A model generated the notes under the pieces. The model saw nothing but the letters and a program-made list of their open reading frames with translations, searched no databases and had not been told where the DNA came from. Shown here one piece after another: positions 31,671 through 43,197 of a stretch of 64,000 nucleotides of DNA; position 1 is the stretch's first letter, and each line of letters starts with the position of its first letter. The translations under genes and the position numbers were made by a program. The stretch covers positions 3,534,001-3,598,000 of the forward strand of contig JAULSU010000003.1 in assembly GCA_030512335.1 (NCBI GenBank), in the 5' to 3' direction. The DNA comes from Immersiella caudata. Its lineage: Eukaryota; Ascomycota; Sordariomycetes; Sordariales; Lasiosphaeriaceae.

Positions 31671-34600
31671 ATGGACCGCCCCGAACCCGGTCTCATCAGA
31701 TGGTCGCCCAGCGCGTCTCGCGACTCGTTCCTTCACATCAATGTGCAGCATCGAGTCGTCCAAATCTACGAACCTACGGGACGCGCCCAGCGAGGGCGCT
31801 TCGACTACCGCAAACTTGCAAAGCACGATGACCTCCCACCCCTTACCGCCTATGACTGGTCCCCGTCCCACCCCGGCCTGGTTGCCGTGGGCACTTCGAC
31901 CGGTGTGGTCAACCTCTTGCGCGTCGATGACGGCTCCAATGCCTACTTAGAGTTGAGCCTCAAATGGCCCGCACCTGCCACGCTGTGGCTTTCAACACGA
32001 CGGGCAAATTGGCTGTTGCCCTCGACAGAGTGAGGAGCGATAATTGCCTGTACATCTGGGACGTCAGCCGCCTGTCAACATTGGACCCTTCACGCTCCGG
32101 CTTCCCCTCAGACACCGACCCCTTTTCAGACCCCACTGATCGTCTTGAGCCCAGTGTCTCCGTCTCCAGCGTCAAGTTCTTCGAAGACAATCCCAATGTG
32201 CTTGTGGCTGGCATCAAAGGTCAAGGTCTGCGGATCCACGACCTCAGAGAGCAAAGCCATGGTGCCGTCATACACTTTCCGACCAAGAATTGCAACAACT
32301 TGGCGATTGACTATGCGGACCAGAATTATTTTGCATCCTCCCAGCTCGACCAGCCAGGTATCATGGTGTGGGACCGCCGCGCAACCCACCGCCAGGATGC
32401 CACCTCGTCTTATGTCGACGCTGTCGACCGTGATGGCATGCCCTGGGGAGGCGCCCTGCGACTCGACAAGGCGGTGGAGATGGAAGCTGATCCAGCCTTG
32501 ATGGACAACAAGAACTCCTTTATTCGCTCCATTCGCTTCTGTCGAGACCATCCCGGTATGCTAGCTGTTCTTGCGCGGACCGGCCAGTTGAGGATTCTCT
32601 CGACAAGGCACGAGTACGTGGACTCGGATGCTAGGGTGGATGGCAGCCCTGAGCTCTTGGAGGTGAGGAGGTCGCATGAGATGGACCCCCTTTACGGCGA
32701 GCCTGGTCATAAAAACGACAAGATTGTGTCGTTTGATTGGATTACCTTGCGGTCTCCCGTTCTTCGGCCTCGGCTGCTCGTTCTGAGGGCTAGCGGTGCC
32801 CTCGAGGTCCTAGAGAAGCCGTCTTTCACTTCGGAATACCCTTTCAAGTTGATTCCGTGGCAAGCCCCGTACCGTGGGTTGGAAGGTGACAAATTCACAC
32901 CCGGTTCCCTCCATGCAGGGCTAACAACCTCGTAGAAGGGACTTCGTATCACGCACCATTCGAACTTGAACCATCCCAAGCCCACGGGCTTCTTGGCCCG
33001 CTATTCACCGAGAGAGCCCTTTCTGATATCGCACTATTTGGATCTGAGAGGCCTAACATAAACGCCTTGGTAGAAGGCGTCATATCTTCTCACACGGATG
33101 TAGACGAGATGATGGCAGAAATGTCTGCCGACGAGCCCGACATCCCTGCAGAGTTTCTGAGAGCTTCTTCTCTCGCAGAGAAACTGACGGCATTGAGAAC
33201 CAATGCGCATGGAGAAAAGAGCCAGACGAACTCATCGCCTGGAGGGGTGCCAACCTCTCAACTACAGCGGCATGAGAGATTGCTTACTGAACTGAAAACG
33301 ATGGGTCGGCTGTCTAGCAAGGCTCAAGCGGTCTTGGACCATACCATGCTGCTTCGCGCGCGGGAAGGATACCTTTTCAACTACATAAAAAACCAGAAGA
33401 TCGTGGCTGATGATAGTTGGCTGAGCGATATTTGGGCCTGGGTTGCCGGTAAGTATTTCGTCCCTGTGCGGGATGTTGAGTAGGTGACTGACATTTGGGA
33501 CAACAGGCGCAGAAGGAGCAGCGTTAGATGGGGGGATGATATCACATCCAATCGATGTTGGGTACCTGGGGGTAAACACAATATGGACCAATGATCTCGG
33601 TAAGAAAAGCTTTAGCGACACTGGCTGCATGGGTTCCTAACCAAAAGTAGGGAGTAAATCTTATGCGAGACTTTTGGAAAGCTCGCCACCCCCCGACCGA
33701 GTCGGATGGGAACGTTGCTTGAACGCCATCAACAAGAAACTGGGCGTTCCAAAGTTCGACGGGATAGAAACGCGCTGGCCCCACCACAGAGAGCTTTGCC
33801 TTGAGATGTGTAACTGGGGCAGGGTATCTGATTCCGACCTCGAAAATACTGGTTCCACAGCGAGCCTTCGGAGGGACTCGACCTGGCACACCATGGCAGC
33901 CGCCCATGCACTATTTAGGGGTGACACCAAAGGTGCCATCCGAATTCTAAAACAAGCAAGCACAGAACACCCAGAGTTGTTGTTTGTGTCACTCGCCCTC
34001 CAACTCATCGGCAAGACCGATGATAGCGGCGAAAAGGAGGCGCTTGACTTCGACGAAAGGGTAGCCTCCAAAACCGACCCATACCTCCGTGCGATATCAT
34101 CCATCATCGCCACCGGGGACTGGGCCAAAATCGCCAACCAACGCTCCCTCCCACTACGTGACCGCATCTTTGTCGCTGTCCGTAACTTCTCCGACGACGA
34201 ACTCACGACCTGGCTGCAACATGAAACCTCCGCGGCCACCAAATCAGGCGACATCGAAGGCGCCGTGCTCACCGGCATCACCGACCCCCTTGTTGACCTG
34301 CTCGCCCGCTATGTAGAAAAGTTCAACGACTACCAGACCGCCGCACTCCTCCTCTCCATCTGCGCACCACGCTTCATCGACGACGTCCGTGCCGCCGCCT
34401 TCCGCTCTGCCTACCGCGCTTACCTCCAACGCCACCACGCCTTCTTCCTCCGCGCCAAGTTCGACGTCGAGTCCACCAAGCGCAGCAAACACCATGGCCG
34501 GCCGACGCTCCGACCTCCTGGCCGCCAGATCGCTCTACGCTGCGTCTACTGCGACGCCGAAACCTCGCTCAACGCTCACAATGGCAACTTCATCAGCGGC

Positions 34601-35002
34601 ACCAGCAGCGGCAGCGCTTCTTCCGCTCTACCGAGTTTCATGACGGCACCCCCGTCCAGTCGCGAGGGCCACCATCATGGGAATCCCTTCACAGAGAAGA
34701 TGACGGCCGCGGGAATAAGCTGTCCCAACTGCAAGCGACACTTGCCACGGTGTGTGGTGTGCCTCGAAGTGGTAGGCATGCCGCGAAGCGACCGGCCGGA
34801 GCTGTCTGCGTCGCGGCCCGGGGCTGCTTCTGATCTGGACGCCAGGCTGGCCGGGCGGTTCCCGACATTTTGCCTGAAGTGTGAGCATGTGCTGCACTTG
34901 GATCACGCAAGACAGTGGTTTGCAAGGCACCAGGAGTGTCCGGTGCCGGAGTGTAGGTGTAAGTGTAATTTCCGGGCAAATCCAGAACTGAATTACCAGT
35001 AG
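31671..35002 (+). CDS. sea4: SEA/GATOR2 complex WD40 protein Sea4 (Mios), with apparent one-base frameshift
   Basis: Coding segments are 31671-32885, 32936-33448, 33507-33599 and 33651-35002, with introns of 50, 58 and 51 bp. An N-terminal WD40 propeller begins RWSPSASRDSFLHINVQHR and includes VGTSTGVVNLLRVDDGSNAY. An alpha-helical solenoid follows, then a C-terminal zinc-ribbon/RING-like domain (CVYCDAE, CPNCKRHLPRCVVC, CLKCEHVLHLDHARQWF, CPVPECRCKC). This architecture is that of Mios/Sea4, a GATOR2 subunit at the vacuole that promotes TORC1 signalling. At 31962-31964 the reading frame breaks: LELSLK is in one frame and MARTCHAVAFN in another, overlapping in CTCAAATGG. One additional A would give CTC AAA ATG and make the whole CDS 3,174 nt (1,057 aa). 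Either a sequencing error or a real frameshift is possible. The second frame change, near 32930, is explained by the 50 bp intron (GTGACA..GCTAAC..GTAG). Confidence 0.85.
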
Positions 35003-37498
35003 GCCTGGCAGGGGAGTGGACAGCGATTGCATTTTTTTGGTATTTGTGCATGTGTTGTGGTTACGGCCACGGGTATGAGGAGGACAGGTGGATGGAAGGC
35101 ACAATACCAAGTCCTCGATCACGGGGCTGAATTGAAGATTCGGAAGTCCGTCTGTCGCTTGCGGCTCGCATTGACGTCGACTGTGAGTAAGTGTACCGTT
35201 GTCTGCTGTCTACAAGGAGACAAGTGGCCATTGCAGCGGAATCACTTCCGACGAACCATAAGTTCTGCTATTATTGCACTCATAACGCATTCCCATGGTG
35301 GACACTCATGGGAAAAGCCCAATTCCGACAAGCAATATGCTTTAAAACCCAAGCAATACTGGGCTGGGGAAGATGGGAGCGATCGCCGCCGCGGCATACG
35401 ATGCCCAGGCCTTGGACGTTGTCTTGGTTTTTCTTGTCCCGGCAGAGCGGGATTTCTTGGGGTTTCCATGGAGGAGCGGAGGGACAAGAAATAGCGCCAA
35501 GGTTGCCAGCTTGGCTGACTTGGCTCGGTAGGGGGGACAAGAAGCCAAAGAAAAAAAGCTGGCTGAGTGAGCAGAAGGGGGAGGGGGGACAAGAGGCCAA
35601 GGATGGGGAAGCCAAGAAGGCCAAGAAGGCCAAGAGGAGCCAAGAGGCACCGAGAGTGCGCAAATCGCGTGGTTTTGACATTGAGGTGCGGAGGCAGGGT
35701 GAAAGGGGGGAGTTGGTGAGGGAGACGGGGGTAGTTATGCGGGTGATGGACTTGCAGTTCAATCGCGCAGGATAACGAGCGCGAGACACAGAACTGAAGT
35801 GAAAAGTGAAGGCGGTCGTTGTGCACTTTTGCCATGTCACCCATCGGTCAGAGGTATCTCCTAAGCAGAGTTGAAGGGTCAAGACCTTGGCGACTCGGCG
35901 AGCACGTGCTGGGCCTTGCTTGTGTGAGCTTGGCGGGCGGTCTGAGAGCGCCCGCGGCGGCGAATGTTTTTGGCGTGTGCAGTGGGTCGACCCCCGTGGC
36001 GGGGTTGTTGTGGGCGTCCTGTGGAACTGTTACCCCGCGCTGTGAGAAAAGAGTCAGGAGAAATGACGTCTTTTTCGAATCTATTGACTCAATGGGGAAT
36101 GGCGACAGCAGGAAGTTATCTTGACTAATTCGAGGGCAAAAAATGGTAAGAGAAATGCAAAGGATGCTGACCAGAGACATGTTTCGATGGCAGGTGAGGT
36201 ATTTCCATCTCTGCGAAGGCGGTCCGGACTGGGTGGTTGAAGTCCACATGGTCTCAGACGGCCGAAAATTGGTTGCCGGATCTGATGGGTTCTCCAAATC
36301 GACGGGCATCTTCATCAATGTTAGAGCGTGGCTGTGTTGGACGGTAGTGGTCGGCGACCCGACAAGATGGAGTCTTTCGTAAAGGCAATTCAGGAAGGAC
36401 AGGACCGCCAAGTACTTGGCACGCGGAGGGTGATCTCTTGGCTAGCGGAAAACTTGGCGGGTGACTTCGCTGGTCTGTCGTTGTTTTTGACGGTTCATTC
36501 CCCAACGGATGGCGAACAGCTGCAACGGTTTCCGTGTCGTTGGAGACAAGAGCCGGCGTAATGCCCGCGCAGCTGATAACGAGACGCGAGCGACCCCAGC
36601 CAGCTAGCGCATGAGTCCACCGCACACCCACATTGTTGATAAGCCGAGCAGACGATGGCCCCAAAAAGTAGACGATCGCACACCGCATGGGAGGAGACGC
36701 GAAGGGGAATGGCATGAAAGGATGTGGGCTGAGCGTGTGACCCTGAGAGGGAGCGAGCGAGAGCAGGAGGCAAGAGAGGGCGGCCCAGACATTCCTCGCA
36801 ATACCAAGGCTTGGCACAGGCTTGGCGGTCCTTGGTGTTTCTTGGCGGCAAAGTCGCGCTGTTAAGGCGGCGGGGGCCAACGGCGGGTGACAAGGCGATA
36901 CAACGGCTCAATTGGCAACAGGAGCTACGCCCGCCGGACCGTGGCTTCCATGTCTGGCCAATGAGGTGGGCAGGGCATCCGAGCCCCCGTCTGCCAAGAG
37001 AGTTTGCCAAGCCCGCCAAGACTCTCCGCCATGTATCGCAAGTGAGCAGGACTGCAATAAAGACATAATGACCCGCCGCTTTTCCAACATTAATCGTTTT
37101 CCTCTTTTCAACTCTCATTCAAGTCTCCATTGCAACAAAAAGCAGTTTGCTGCTCAGCATCCCCAAACGCCACAACCGAATACTTCAAGGCGTTCTTGCC
37201 GAAGCTTGGTCGAGACAACACTCCTCGAAAATCTCTTGGCTTTGCTGCACGCTTTGCGCGCACGCCCAATCTCTTGACCTCTTGGCTTTGCCCCACAAAA
37301 ACAAGACCCCACGACCCGCCACATCAGGGTTTCGGCTCGGGTATAACTTCTGCCGACTCCCCCACCTTGACGACCAACAACAGCACCACGCACGTGATCT
37401 TCGCGTGACCCCAAAAGCTTGGCTGAATCTTGTTTGCTACCAAAACAACACCCCTTTTGTGCGCACGGTCTTCCCCCTGACGCACACTCGATTTCACC
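35003..37498 (+). promoter_or_regulatory. pacC upstream region with 24 PacC-type GCCARG sites
   Basis: PacC/Rim101 binds 5'-GCCARG-3'. Reading both strands I find it starting at 35004, 35496, 35510, 35519, 35596, 35611, 35620, 35629, 35639, 35886, 35929, 36407, 36415, 36437, 36453, 36810, 36821, 36841, 36993, 37006, 37015, 37235, 37281 and 37418. All but the first are GCCAAG. About 2-3 would be expected by chance in 2.5 kb. Four sites at 35611-35644 are spaced 9-10 bp apart. The region also contains a C/T-rich leader from about 37080. pacC is autoregulated in Aspergillus nidulans, so direct autoregulation is the obvious reading. No protein gene is recognised here; the 194-codon ORF at 35191-35775 overlaps the tandem sites and is probably fortuitous. 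Confidence 0.8.
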
Positions 37499-39351
37499 AT
37501 GTCGTCTGCTGCGCAGGACACCGCGGCGGCGAATCTCGCAACGCAGAATGCGTCGTCGTCCGGCTCAACGAGCTCGACCTCCAACGGAGCCACACCCGCT
37601 CCTTCCACTGCTCCCACTACCACCAGCTCCGCATCCAGCAGCGCCCAGGCTGAGGATAACCTCGTCTGCCGCTGGGGAACGGACTGCGGTGAGCGCTTTA
37701 CTGGCGCTGAGGCTCTCTATGTAAGTTGCTCTCCCAGAGTACAAAAAAAAGCAGAAGCTGACCGCATCAGGACCATCTTTGCGAGAAGCATGTTGGACGC
37801 AAGAGCACCAACAACTTGAATCTGACGTGCCAGTGGAACTCGTGCCGGACCACGACGGTCAAGCGCGACCACATCACCTCGCACATCCGCGTCCACGTTC
37901 CGCTGAAGCCCCACAAGTGCGACTTCTGTGGCAAGTCGTTCAAGCGGCCACAGGATCTCAAGAAGCACGTCAAGACGCACGCCGACGACTCGGTTCTCGT
38001 CGGCAGAGGCCCCCAGGACCAGAATGGCGCCATGAACCCCGGTGCATACCGCCACCCTCCCCCAAAAGGCATGCTCTACTTCCCTTCCACACTCAAGCCC
38101 GCTTCCCCCGTTTGAAGGTCTCGCTTCCGTAGCCCGGCCTTCCTCGCTTGCTCGCGACCCGGAGGGCTACTTCAAGGTTTCGAGGCTAATCCGCCTCTAG
38201 CTCCTTCCAGCTTCTATGATCACAATGGCCATATGCGTGGTACTAATTCGGGGCCCTACGGGCAGCCGCACCAGAATGGTCAAGCTAGCTACTACCACCA
38301 GCACCCCGCCCCGACCTACCACACAGGTCCCATCGGCTACTACTCGCAACCCCAGCCCATGGGCCAGCGCGGCGACTTCATCGGCCACCAGGCTGCCGGC
38401 TTCGACGGTCGCAAGCGTGGCTTTGAGGACCTGAACGAGTTCTTCGGCAGTGTCAAGCGCCGCCAGGTCGATCCCACCTCATACGCCCAGGTCGGCCGCT
38501 CCTTGATGCCCATCCACGCCTCGCTGGGCATCCAGACTGGCGGCCTCGCCACCGAGTACATGCCGCAGGCCCCGCACACCCTCGGCGTCAGCAGCGTCTC
38601 CCACGGCCCCCACACACAACATTACTACCTGCCGCCCATGCCCAACCTTCGCACCAAGGATGACCTCCAACAGATCGACCACATTCTGGAACAGATGCAA
38701 GCTACCGTCTACGAGAACACCGGTTCGCCTGGCTCTCACTACGCGCCGGTCGACGTTCGCAACCAATCGCCGACCTACGCCACGCGGCCGACGGTGGATC
38801 CCTTCAGCGCCGCCCAGGTTGCGTCGCCGCTCACGGCACCCACCCACTCGACCGGCGGCACCCCCGCCGTCACGCCGCCCTCTAGCAGCATGTCCTACAC
38901 GTCGGCGCATTCGCCTAGCGCGTCCTCGTCAGGCATGTCGCCGACCTCGCGCCACAGCTCGACTGTCTCGTACCCCAACCTGCCCAGCCGCCCGAACCTC
39001 CCGTATCCCTCAACCTCGGGCCTCGGCTCCAACTTCACCCACAATGAGCGCCGTCTTTCAGGCGGTGTGCTTCAGAGCGCCAGCGCGCCCCGCATTCCGG
39101 CAGACCGGTCTGCTACCCCCAAGGCGGGTGACATCAACATGTCCTCGGTCAGCTCTCCTTCGACCGAGTCGGAGGCCGGCGAGGCCGAAACGTATGACGA
39201 CTGGCTCCAGCACATGCGCATCCTTGAGCAACTGCGCGCCGGCATCAAGTATCGTCTGCAGCGCGGCGAGTACGATGATGAGAGTGACGAGAACCGCATT
39301 GACCCGCGCCTTGAGAAGCCGCTGTACCCGACGCTCCCGCGTCTCGGTTAG
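37499..39351 (+). CDS. pacC: pH-response transcription factor PacC/Rim101
   Basis: Exons 37499-37720, 37771-38068 and 38201-39351 (556 aa). Three C2H2 fingers are seen: C57/C63/H76/H81, C94/C99/H112/H116 and C124/C127/H140/H144, including the PacC-specific stretches TTTVKRDHITSHIRVHVPLK and KSFKRPQDLKKHVKTHADD. Further conserved blocks are SSFYDHNGHMRGTNS, KRGFEDLNEFFGSVKRRQVD and the C-terminal DDWLQHMRILEQLRAGIKYR. Two YPxL motifs (residues 431-434 and 549-552) match PalA/Rim20-docking motifs that flank the alkaline-triggered processing site. The first intron is a normal GT-AG. The second appears to be GC-AG and contains an in-frame TGA. PacC activates alkaline-expressed and represses acid-expressed genes after proteolysis at alkaline pH. 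The Ser/Thr/Ala-rich N-terminus is typical. Confidence 0.95.
38069..38200 (+). other. GC-AG intron of pacC
   Basis: The donor is AAAAG|GCATGC, the branch region GGCTAAT and the acceptor CCTCTAG. Length is 132 bp, a multiple of three, with an in-frame TGA at 38113-38115. No GT donor before the stop gives a product as good as this junction, which yields PPPKA then PSSFYDHNGHMRG, the expected PacC continuity. If retained, translation would stop 15 codons into the intron and give a 188-residue protein containing little beyond the zinc fingers. Confidence 0.75.
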
Positions 39352-41706
39352 GTTAGGTCGGAATAATCCTTGTCAACGAGGGAATGAATGGGGTTATGAT
39401 GGATGGTTGCATGATTTATCCTCCGGAGTTCTTGTTTGTCTCTTGATTCAAGTCTATTATTCTTTTCGTAGGCGGATACCCGAAGATATGCTTGTTCCGC
39501 GGCGGTATGTGCCCGTCGGCTGCTGATATCTTGTCGTTCCAAAGCAATGCAAGATACCAAATTTTGTTACAGGCGTGGCGGGCATGGGGAAGCGGTTTTG
39601 TCATGATGGCAACCTTATTCTTTTCTGTGTGGTTTTTGCTTCTCCGTACAATTTTTGTTGCGCCGTTACAAGTACAATGTTGTCGTCATTGGGAAGTTGG
39701 ATAGGGCATGTAAGGTTGCTCCGGATGGAGTGACCTTGGATGAACAAAAGCATGTATCTCGGTTCAAAGCTAAAGCTTCTTCTCTGGAAGAAGCCATATC
39801 GTATATTTCTGCAATGTATAAAGAAGTGCAAAACAAGGCCGTGGCAACTGTAGATTGTGATCACCGTAAGGCTTGCTGGTTTCCGTGTGTGTTGTTGATA
39901 GCTGGGGGAGACGAATTCGCATGCGCAACAAGACAACGCAAGTGATCCTGAGCTCGAAAGCCACGGCAGAATATCGTACAAGCATCGATGTCAGGCTGAA
40001 GTACGGACTGTGACACAGCCCTGGCAATGACATGGTCACCACTTTGGAGGCGGCCTGGGATTCCTGGCTGACCCGGTAGGCCTTGGGAAGCCCCTGACGT
40101 CCCTTTTAGCAGCATTGAGGACCCAGGAAAGAGCTGATGTAGGTTTTTTTTTTCTTTCCAAATGTTTGCCGCAGCTCTTGCATTCTTCAGTGGGAGGAAG
40201 AGATTACGAAGCACTTCCGACAGATTGTGCACAGTTTAAGTTGAAAACTTACCGCCTGACAGTGCGAGTGCTATGATCTGAACCCAGGGTGGATTCCCAT
40301 GGCAAATCATGTGTGGTTGCTTGGTCTTCCTTCAAAACTCCAGTAACACTTTTGCACGTTTTGCTCAAGCATAGACAAACACGTACAGCACAAGGCACGC
40401 AATGTTCCAAAATCCTCTCAGCCAGCTACCTGAGCAGTCCGATTAACCTAATACCTTCCCGCTACAAAAGAGGTCCACTAGATTAACCCCAATGCGAAAG
40501 CGTCGGCACCTCACTCACCCAAAGACACTTCCCACTCACCCATTCATCCACCCAGTTCCCAAAATTGATACGGCGACCTCCCGCGGGCCCCACGAGCCCT
40601 TGACGCTCAAGCGCTCGCGGAAAACTGGAACTCGCACAGGGAACAGCAGATGCTTCAGCGACGAGCGGCAAACTCTCACATCCCCGTCCAGAAGTACTCG
40701 AAGAGTAAGCGAGTTAGCACTACTTTTGGATATGGGCGGGGGGCGCGTGGGTTAAATGACTCTGAGCGTCGTGGGTTGGTGACTCTGAGCGTCTTGGGTT
40801 CATGGTATCCAAACACCTTTGTTCGATAAACCAAGCTGCTTTTTGTCAAAGCATCGGCGACCTCGCCTGGCACACAATGGGCACGCCCTTGTCCGGGTTC
40901 AGCTTCTGAGCAGATGAGTCGTACCATGCTGAGGAGCCGATGTTCTCGTTAGCGGGTGAAATAGACCGAAATGATCCCAGAGTGCGATTTAAAATGCTGA
41001 TATTATGGAGTTGGGAGTTGCTAAGAGTCTCAGCACTGGCGGCCTTATATGGCACACTGATGACTGAGCCTCAGATAGGGCTTCACCTCTTCAGCCCCCA
41101 TAATTTTGGATAAGCAAGGGAGAGAGTGCTAAACCTTAGCTGGGGCTGAGTTTGACATAGGTAGCCGTCAGCAACGAGCCCCGGGTGCCACTTACAGAGC
41201 GGGACTGAGCGGGAGTCATAGCAAGAGGGCAGACGAGATGGTAGGTTAAGGCATCCACATCTCGAACTTTCAGAGGAAGTCGGCTGGTACGTGATACCAC
41301 TTTGGCCGAGGTGTGCAAGGTAGGAAGTGCTGTCATAGGGAATCGCAACGCTTGCCACACAGCCGTATTGGGGTCAGAAAAGGTGAACGCACATACCCTA
41401 GAGACCTTTGCTTACAGGGGACGGGAACAGGTTTCCTTCATTGTTCAGCCGTCCCATAAACCAACCCTTCAACCCGACACCCTCGGCCATAAATAGGTAC
41501 CTACCGGGAGGAAATTAAAAGAGAGGTTGCGATGCCGAATAGAGCATACACACATTACATTAATGCGATAGAAATACAACAGCCGTTTCCAGCCAGGACT
41601 GCCGACCGTCATAAGCGCTACGCTTCCGAGTGATCTCCCAAGCAAGTACTAACCCGCTTGCACAATGCGAAACACGAGGAACTCGGAGCCTACAAATGGG
41701 ACGGCC
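39352..41706. other. Intergenic between convergent genes
   Basis: About 2.4 kb between the pacC and coiled-coil-protein stop codons. No gene is recognised. A 23 bp direct repeat is present at 40757-40800. A T/C-rich stretch at 40144-40160 and several short ORFs have no support. Confidence 0.5.
40757..40800. repeat. Two-copy 23 bp direct repeat
   Basis: TGACTCTGAGCGTCGTGGGT and TGACTCTGAGCGTCTTGGGT, each followed by T, lie head to tail; the copies differ at one base in this stretch. There is no associated gene. Confidence 0.8.
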
Positions 41707-43197
41707 TCAAAACACCCTCCAAATCGCCCCCGCTCTCCTCGGTTCCTCCCCCACACCACGATTAACCTCTCTCACCCACCTCATCTCATCACTCACCACC
41801 TCCCTCTCAATCCCCCCCATGACATCCAACTCCGCCAACATGCCCCGTACCAAAACCTCACAGCCATTCACAATCCTCCCCAAGCAACTCTCGTCTCCCT
41901 CCCGCTTCTCTGCCTCCAACCCTCTCAGCCCCCTCCTCACCTCCTCCAGCCTCCTCCCCAGCCCCCTAACCTCCTCCTTCCAAGCTGCGTCCATCTCCCC
42001 CACAAGCACCTCCTCTCCCGCCCCCACCAGCTCTTCCAACCCACCCACCTTCTCTCTCTTCGCCACCGTATCCTCCGCCTTCGCAACCCACTTCTCAAAC
42101 CTCCTCACCACCCTCGCGTACCGCCCCCCGTGCTCGCCTAACGTCCAAAGCGTCCCTAGCACCGCATCCAACACCTGCACCTTCTCCTCCAGCCCCTTCC
42201 CTTCCCTCCCCGCCCACTCCACCAGCGCCTGTGCGTTACGCGCCTCTTCTACACGTCTTTCCAGCCTAGTGACTTCATCTTCTTTGGCGAGGAGGTTATC
42301 GAATCGCACGCTGAATTTCTCTTTTGCGCTGGCGCGCCATTGGGTAGTGACTTCGTGGGCGGAGCGATGCATCAAGTGGAGCTGGAGGAGTTGGGTTTGG
42401 AGTCGGGCTGTCTCGGCGGAGATGGCGAGGTTGGAGGGGAGTTTAGAAGGGGACGGCGGGGCGAGGAAGGTCGCCGTGAGGGGTTTGGGCGCCAGAGACT
42501 TGGCGGGGGAGTAGTGTTGTTGGAGGGTGGTGAAGGCGGGACGGTGACGCTCGATGGCGGGTTGGGGGGCCGGTTGAGGTCGGGTGCGCGAGGACGTGGT
42601 GGATGGGGCTGGGCCGGAGAGCTGGCGGCGGTGGTGCGGTGGTGCGGTTGAGCGTGTTATCGGTGGGCGGCTTCGTTCGGCCGGGGCCGGGGCCGGCTGG
42701 GATGCGGAGGGAGTGGTCGAGCCCTGGGAGGGGGGTCGGAGGGTGGTGGCGCCGGTTAAGGTCGTGACCGAGGATTTGGTGCGCACATGGCTGGAGGCGG
42801 CACGCTGTCGGGAGGTTGTGCTGGTAGCAGGAAGGCCGGAGGAGGTAGTAGGACGCGATGCAGATGTTGCTGATGTCTGTGAAGGTGGTCGGGTGAGTGT
42901 GGGAGCACGGGTTGTCCTGGGTGGCCGACTCGTCGTGGTGCTGGTCGTGGAGCTCTCTTGGTCCGCTGCTGTCGTCTGTTTTGACCGCCCGTACACAGCT
43001 GATAATGGCCTATTCCTCGTTCCTGTTGCACCAGAGGCAGCTCTTGACGATGCGGTGCTCGTGGTCGAGGGCGGAGCGCCCTTAACTGGCAATCGGCTCG
43101 GCGACACAGTGCGCTGCGAGTCGTCGTTCCTCTCTGCCTCGGCCCTGGTATGCCGCGTCGATCGCGAGCGCGTGAGCCCGCTAAACGAAGATGACAT
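41707..43197 (-). CDS. Conserved protein: disordered N-terminus and coiled-coil C-terminus
   Basis: Single-exon gene of 496 aa with an ATG at 43197. Residues 1-250 are Ser/Thr/Pro/Arg-rich and disordered (for example SGLTRSRSTRHTRAEAERND, repeated TTTSRPPRTTR-like patches). From about residue 265 the chain becomes helical: ETARLQTQLLQLHLMHRSAH, EKFSVRFDNLLAKEDEVTRL and RRLEEVRRGLRGLEAEKREG, ending in GAIWRVF. The layout (basic disordered head, long helical tail) resembles microtubule- or kinetochore-associated proteins such as HAUS8-type augmin subunits, but I have no motif to prove it. Function is unassigned. The strong opposite-strand ORF at 42584-43441 is a shadow. Confidence 0.75.
   Translation of the reverse strand: MSSSFSGLTRSRSTRHTRAEAERNDDSQRTVSPSRLPVKGAPPSTTSTASSRAASGATGTRNRPLSAVYGRSKQTTAADQESSTTSTTTSRPPRTTRAPTLTRPPSQTSATSASRPTTSSGLPATSTTSRQRAASSHVRTKSSVTTLTGATTLRPPSQGSTTPSASQPAPAPAERSRPPITRSTAPPHHRRQLSGPAPSTTSSRTRPQPAPQPAIERHRPAFTTLQQHYSPAKSLAPKPLTATFLAPPSPSKLPSNLAISAETARLQTQLLQLHLMHRSAHEVTTQWRASAKEKFSVRFDNLLAKEDEVTRLERRVEEARNAQALVEWAGREGKGLEEKVQVLDAVLGTLWTLGEHGGRYARVVRRFEKWVAKAEDTVAKREKVGGLEELVGAGEEVLVGEMDAAWKEEVRGLGRRLEEVRRGLRGLEAEKREGDESCLGRIVNGCEVLVRGMLAELDVMGGIEREVVSDEMRWVREVNRGVGEEPRRAGAIWRVF

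Noticed and set aside
31960..31968. Programmed -1 ribosomal frameshift in sea4
   Set aside because: The sequence CTCAAATGG is not a classical X XXY YYZ slippery heptamer, and no downstream structure is evident; an error or mutation is simpler.
32886..32935. Apparent second frameshift in sea4 at the TAG 32933-32935
   Set aside because: A 50 bp intron with GTGACA donor, GCTAAC branch and GTAG acceptor keeps phase and gives a continuous protein (RGLE joined to EGTSYHAPFE).
35191..35775. 194-codon plus-strand ORF upstream of pacC
   Set aside because: Its Lys/Ala-rich part is just the translated GCCAAG repeat; there is no domain, and opposite-strand frames are equally open.
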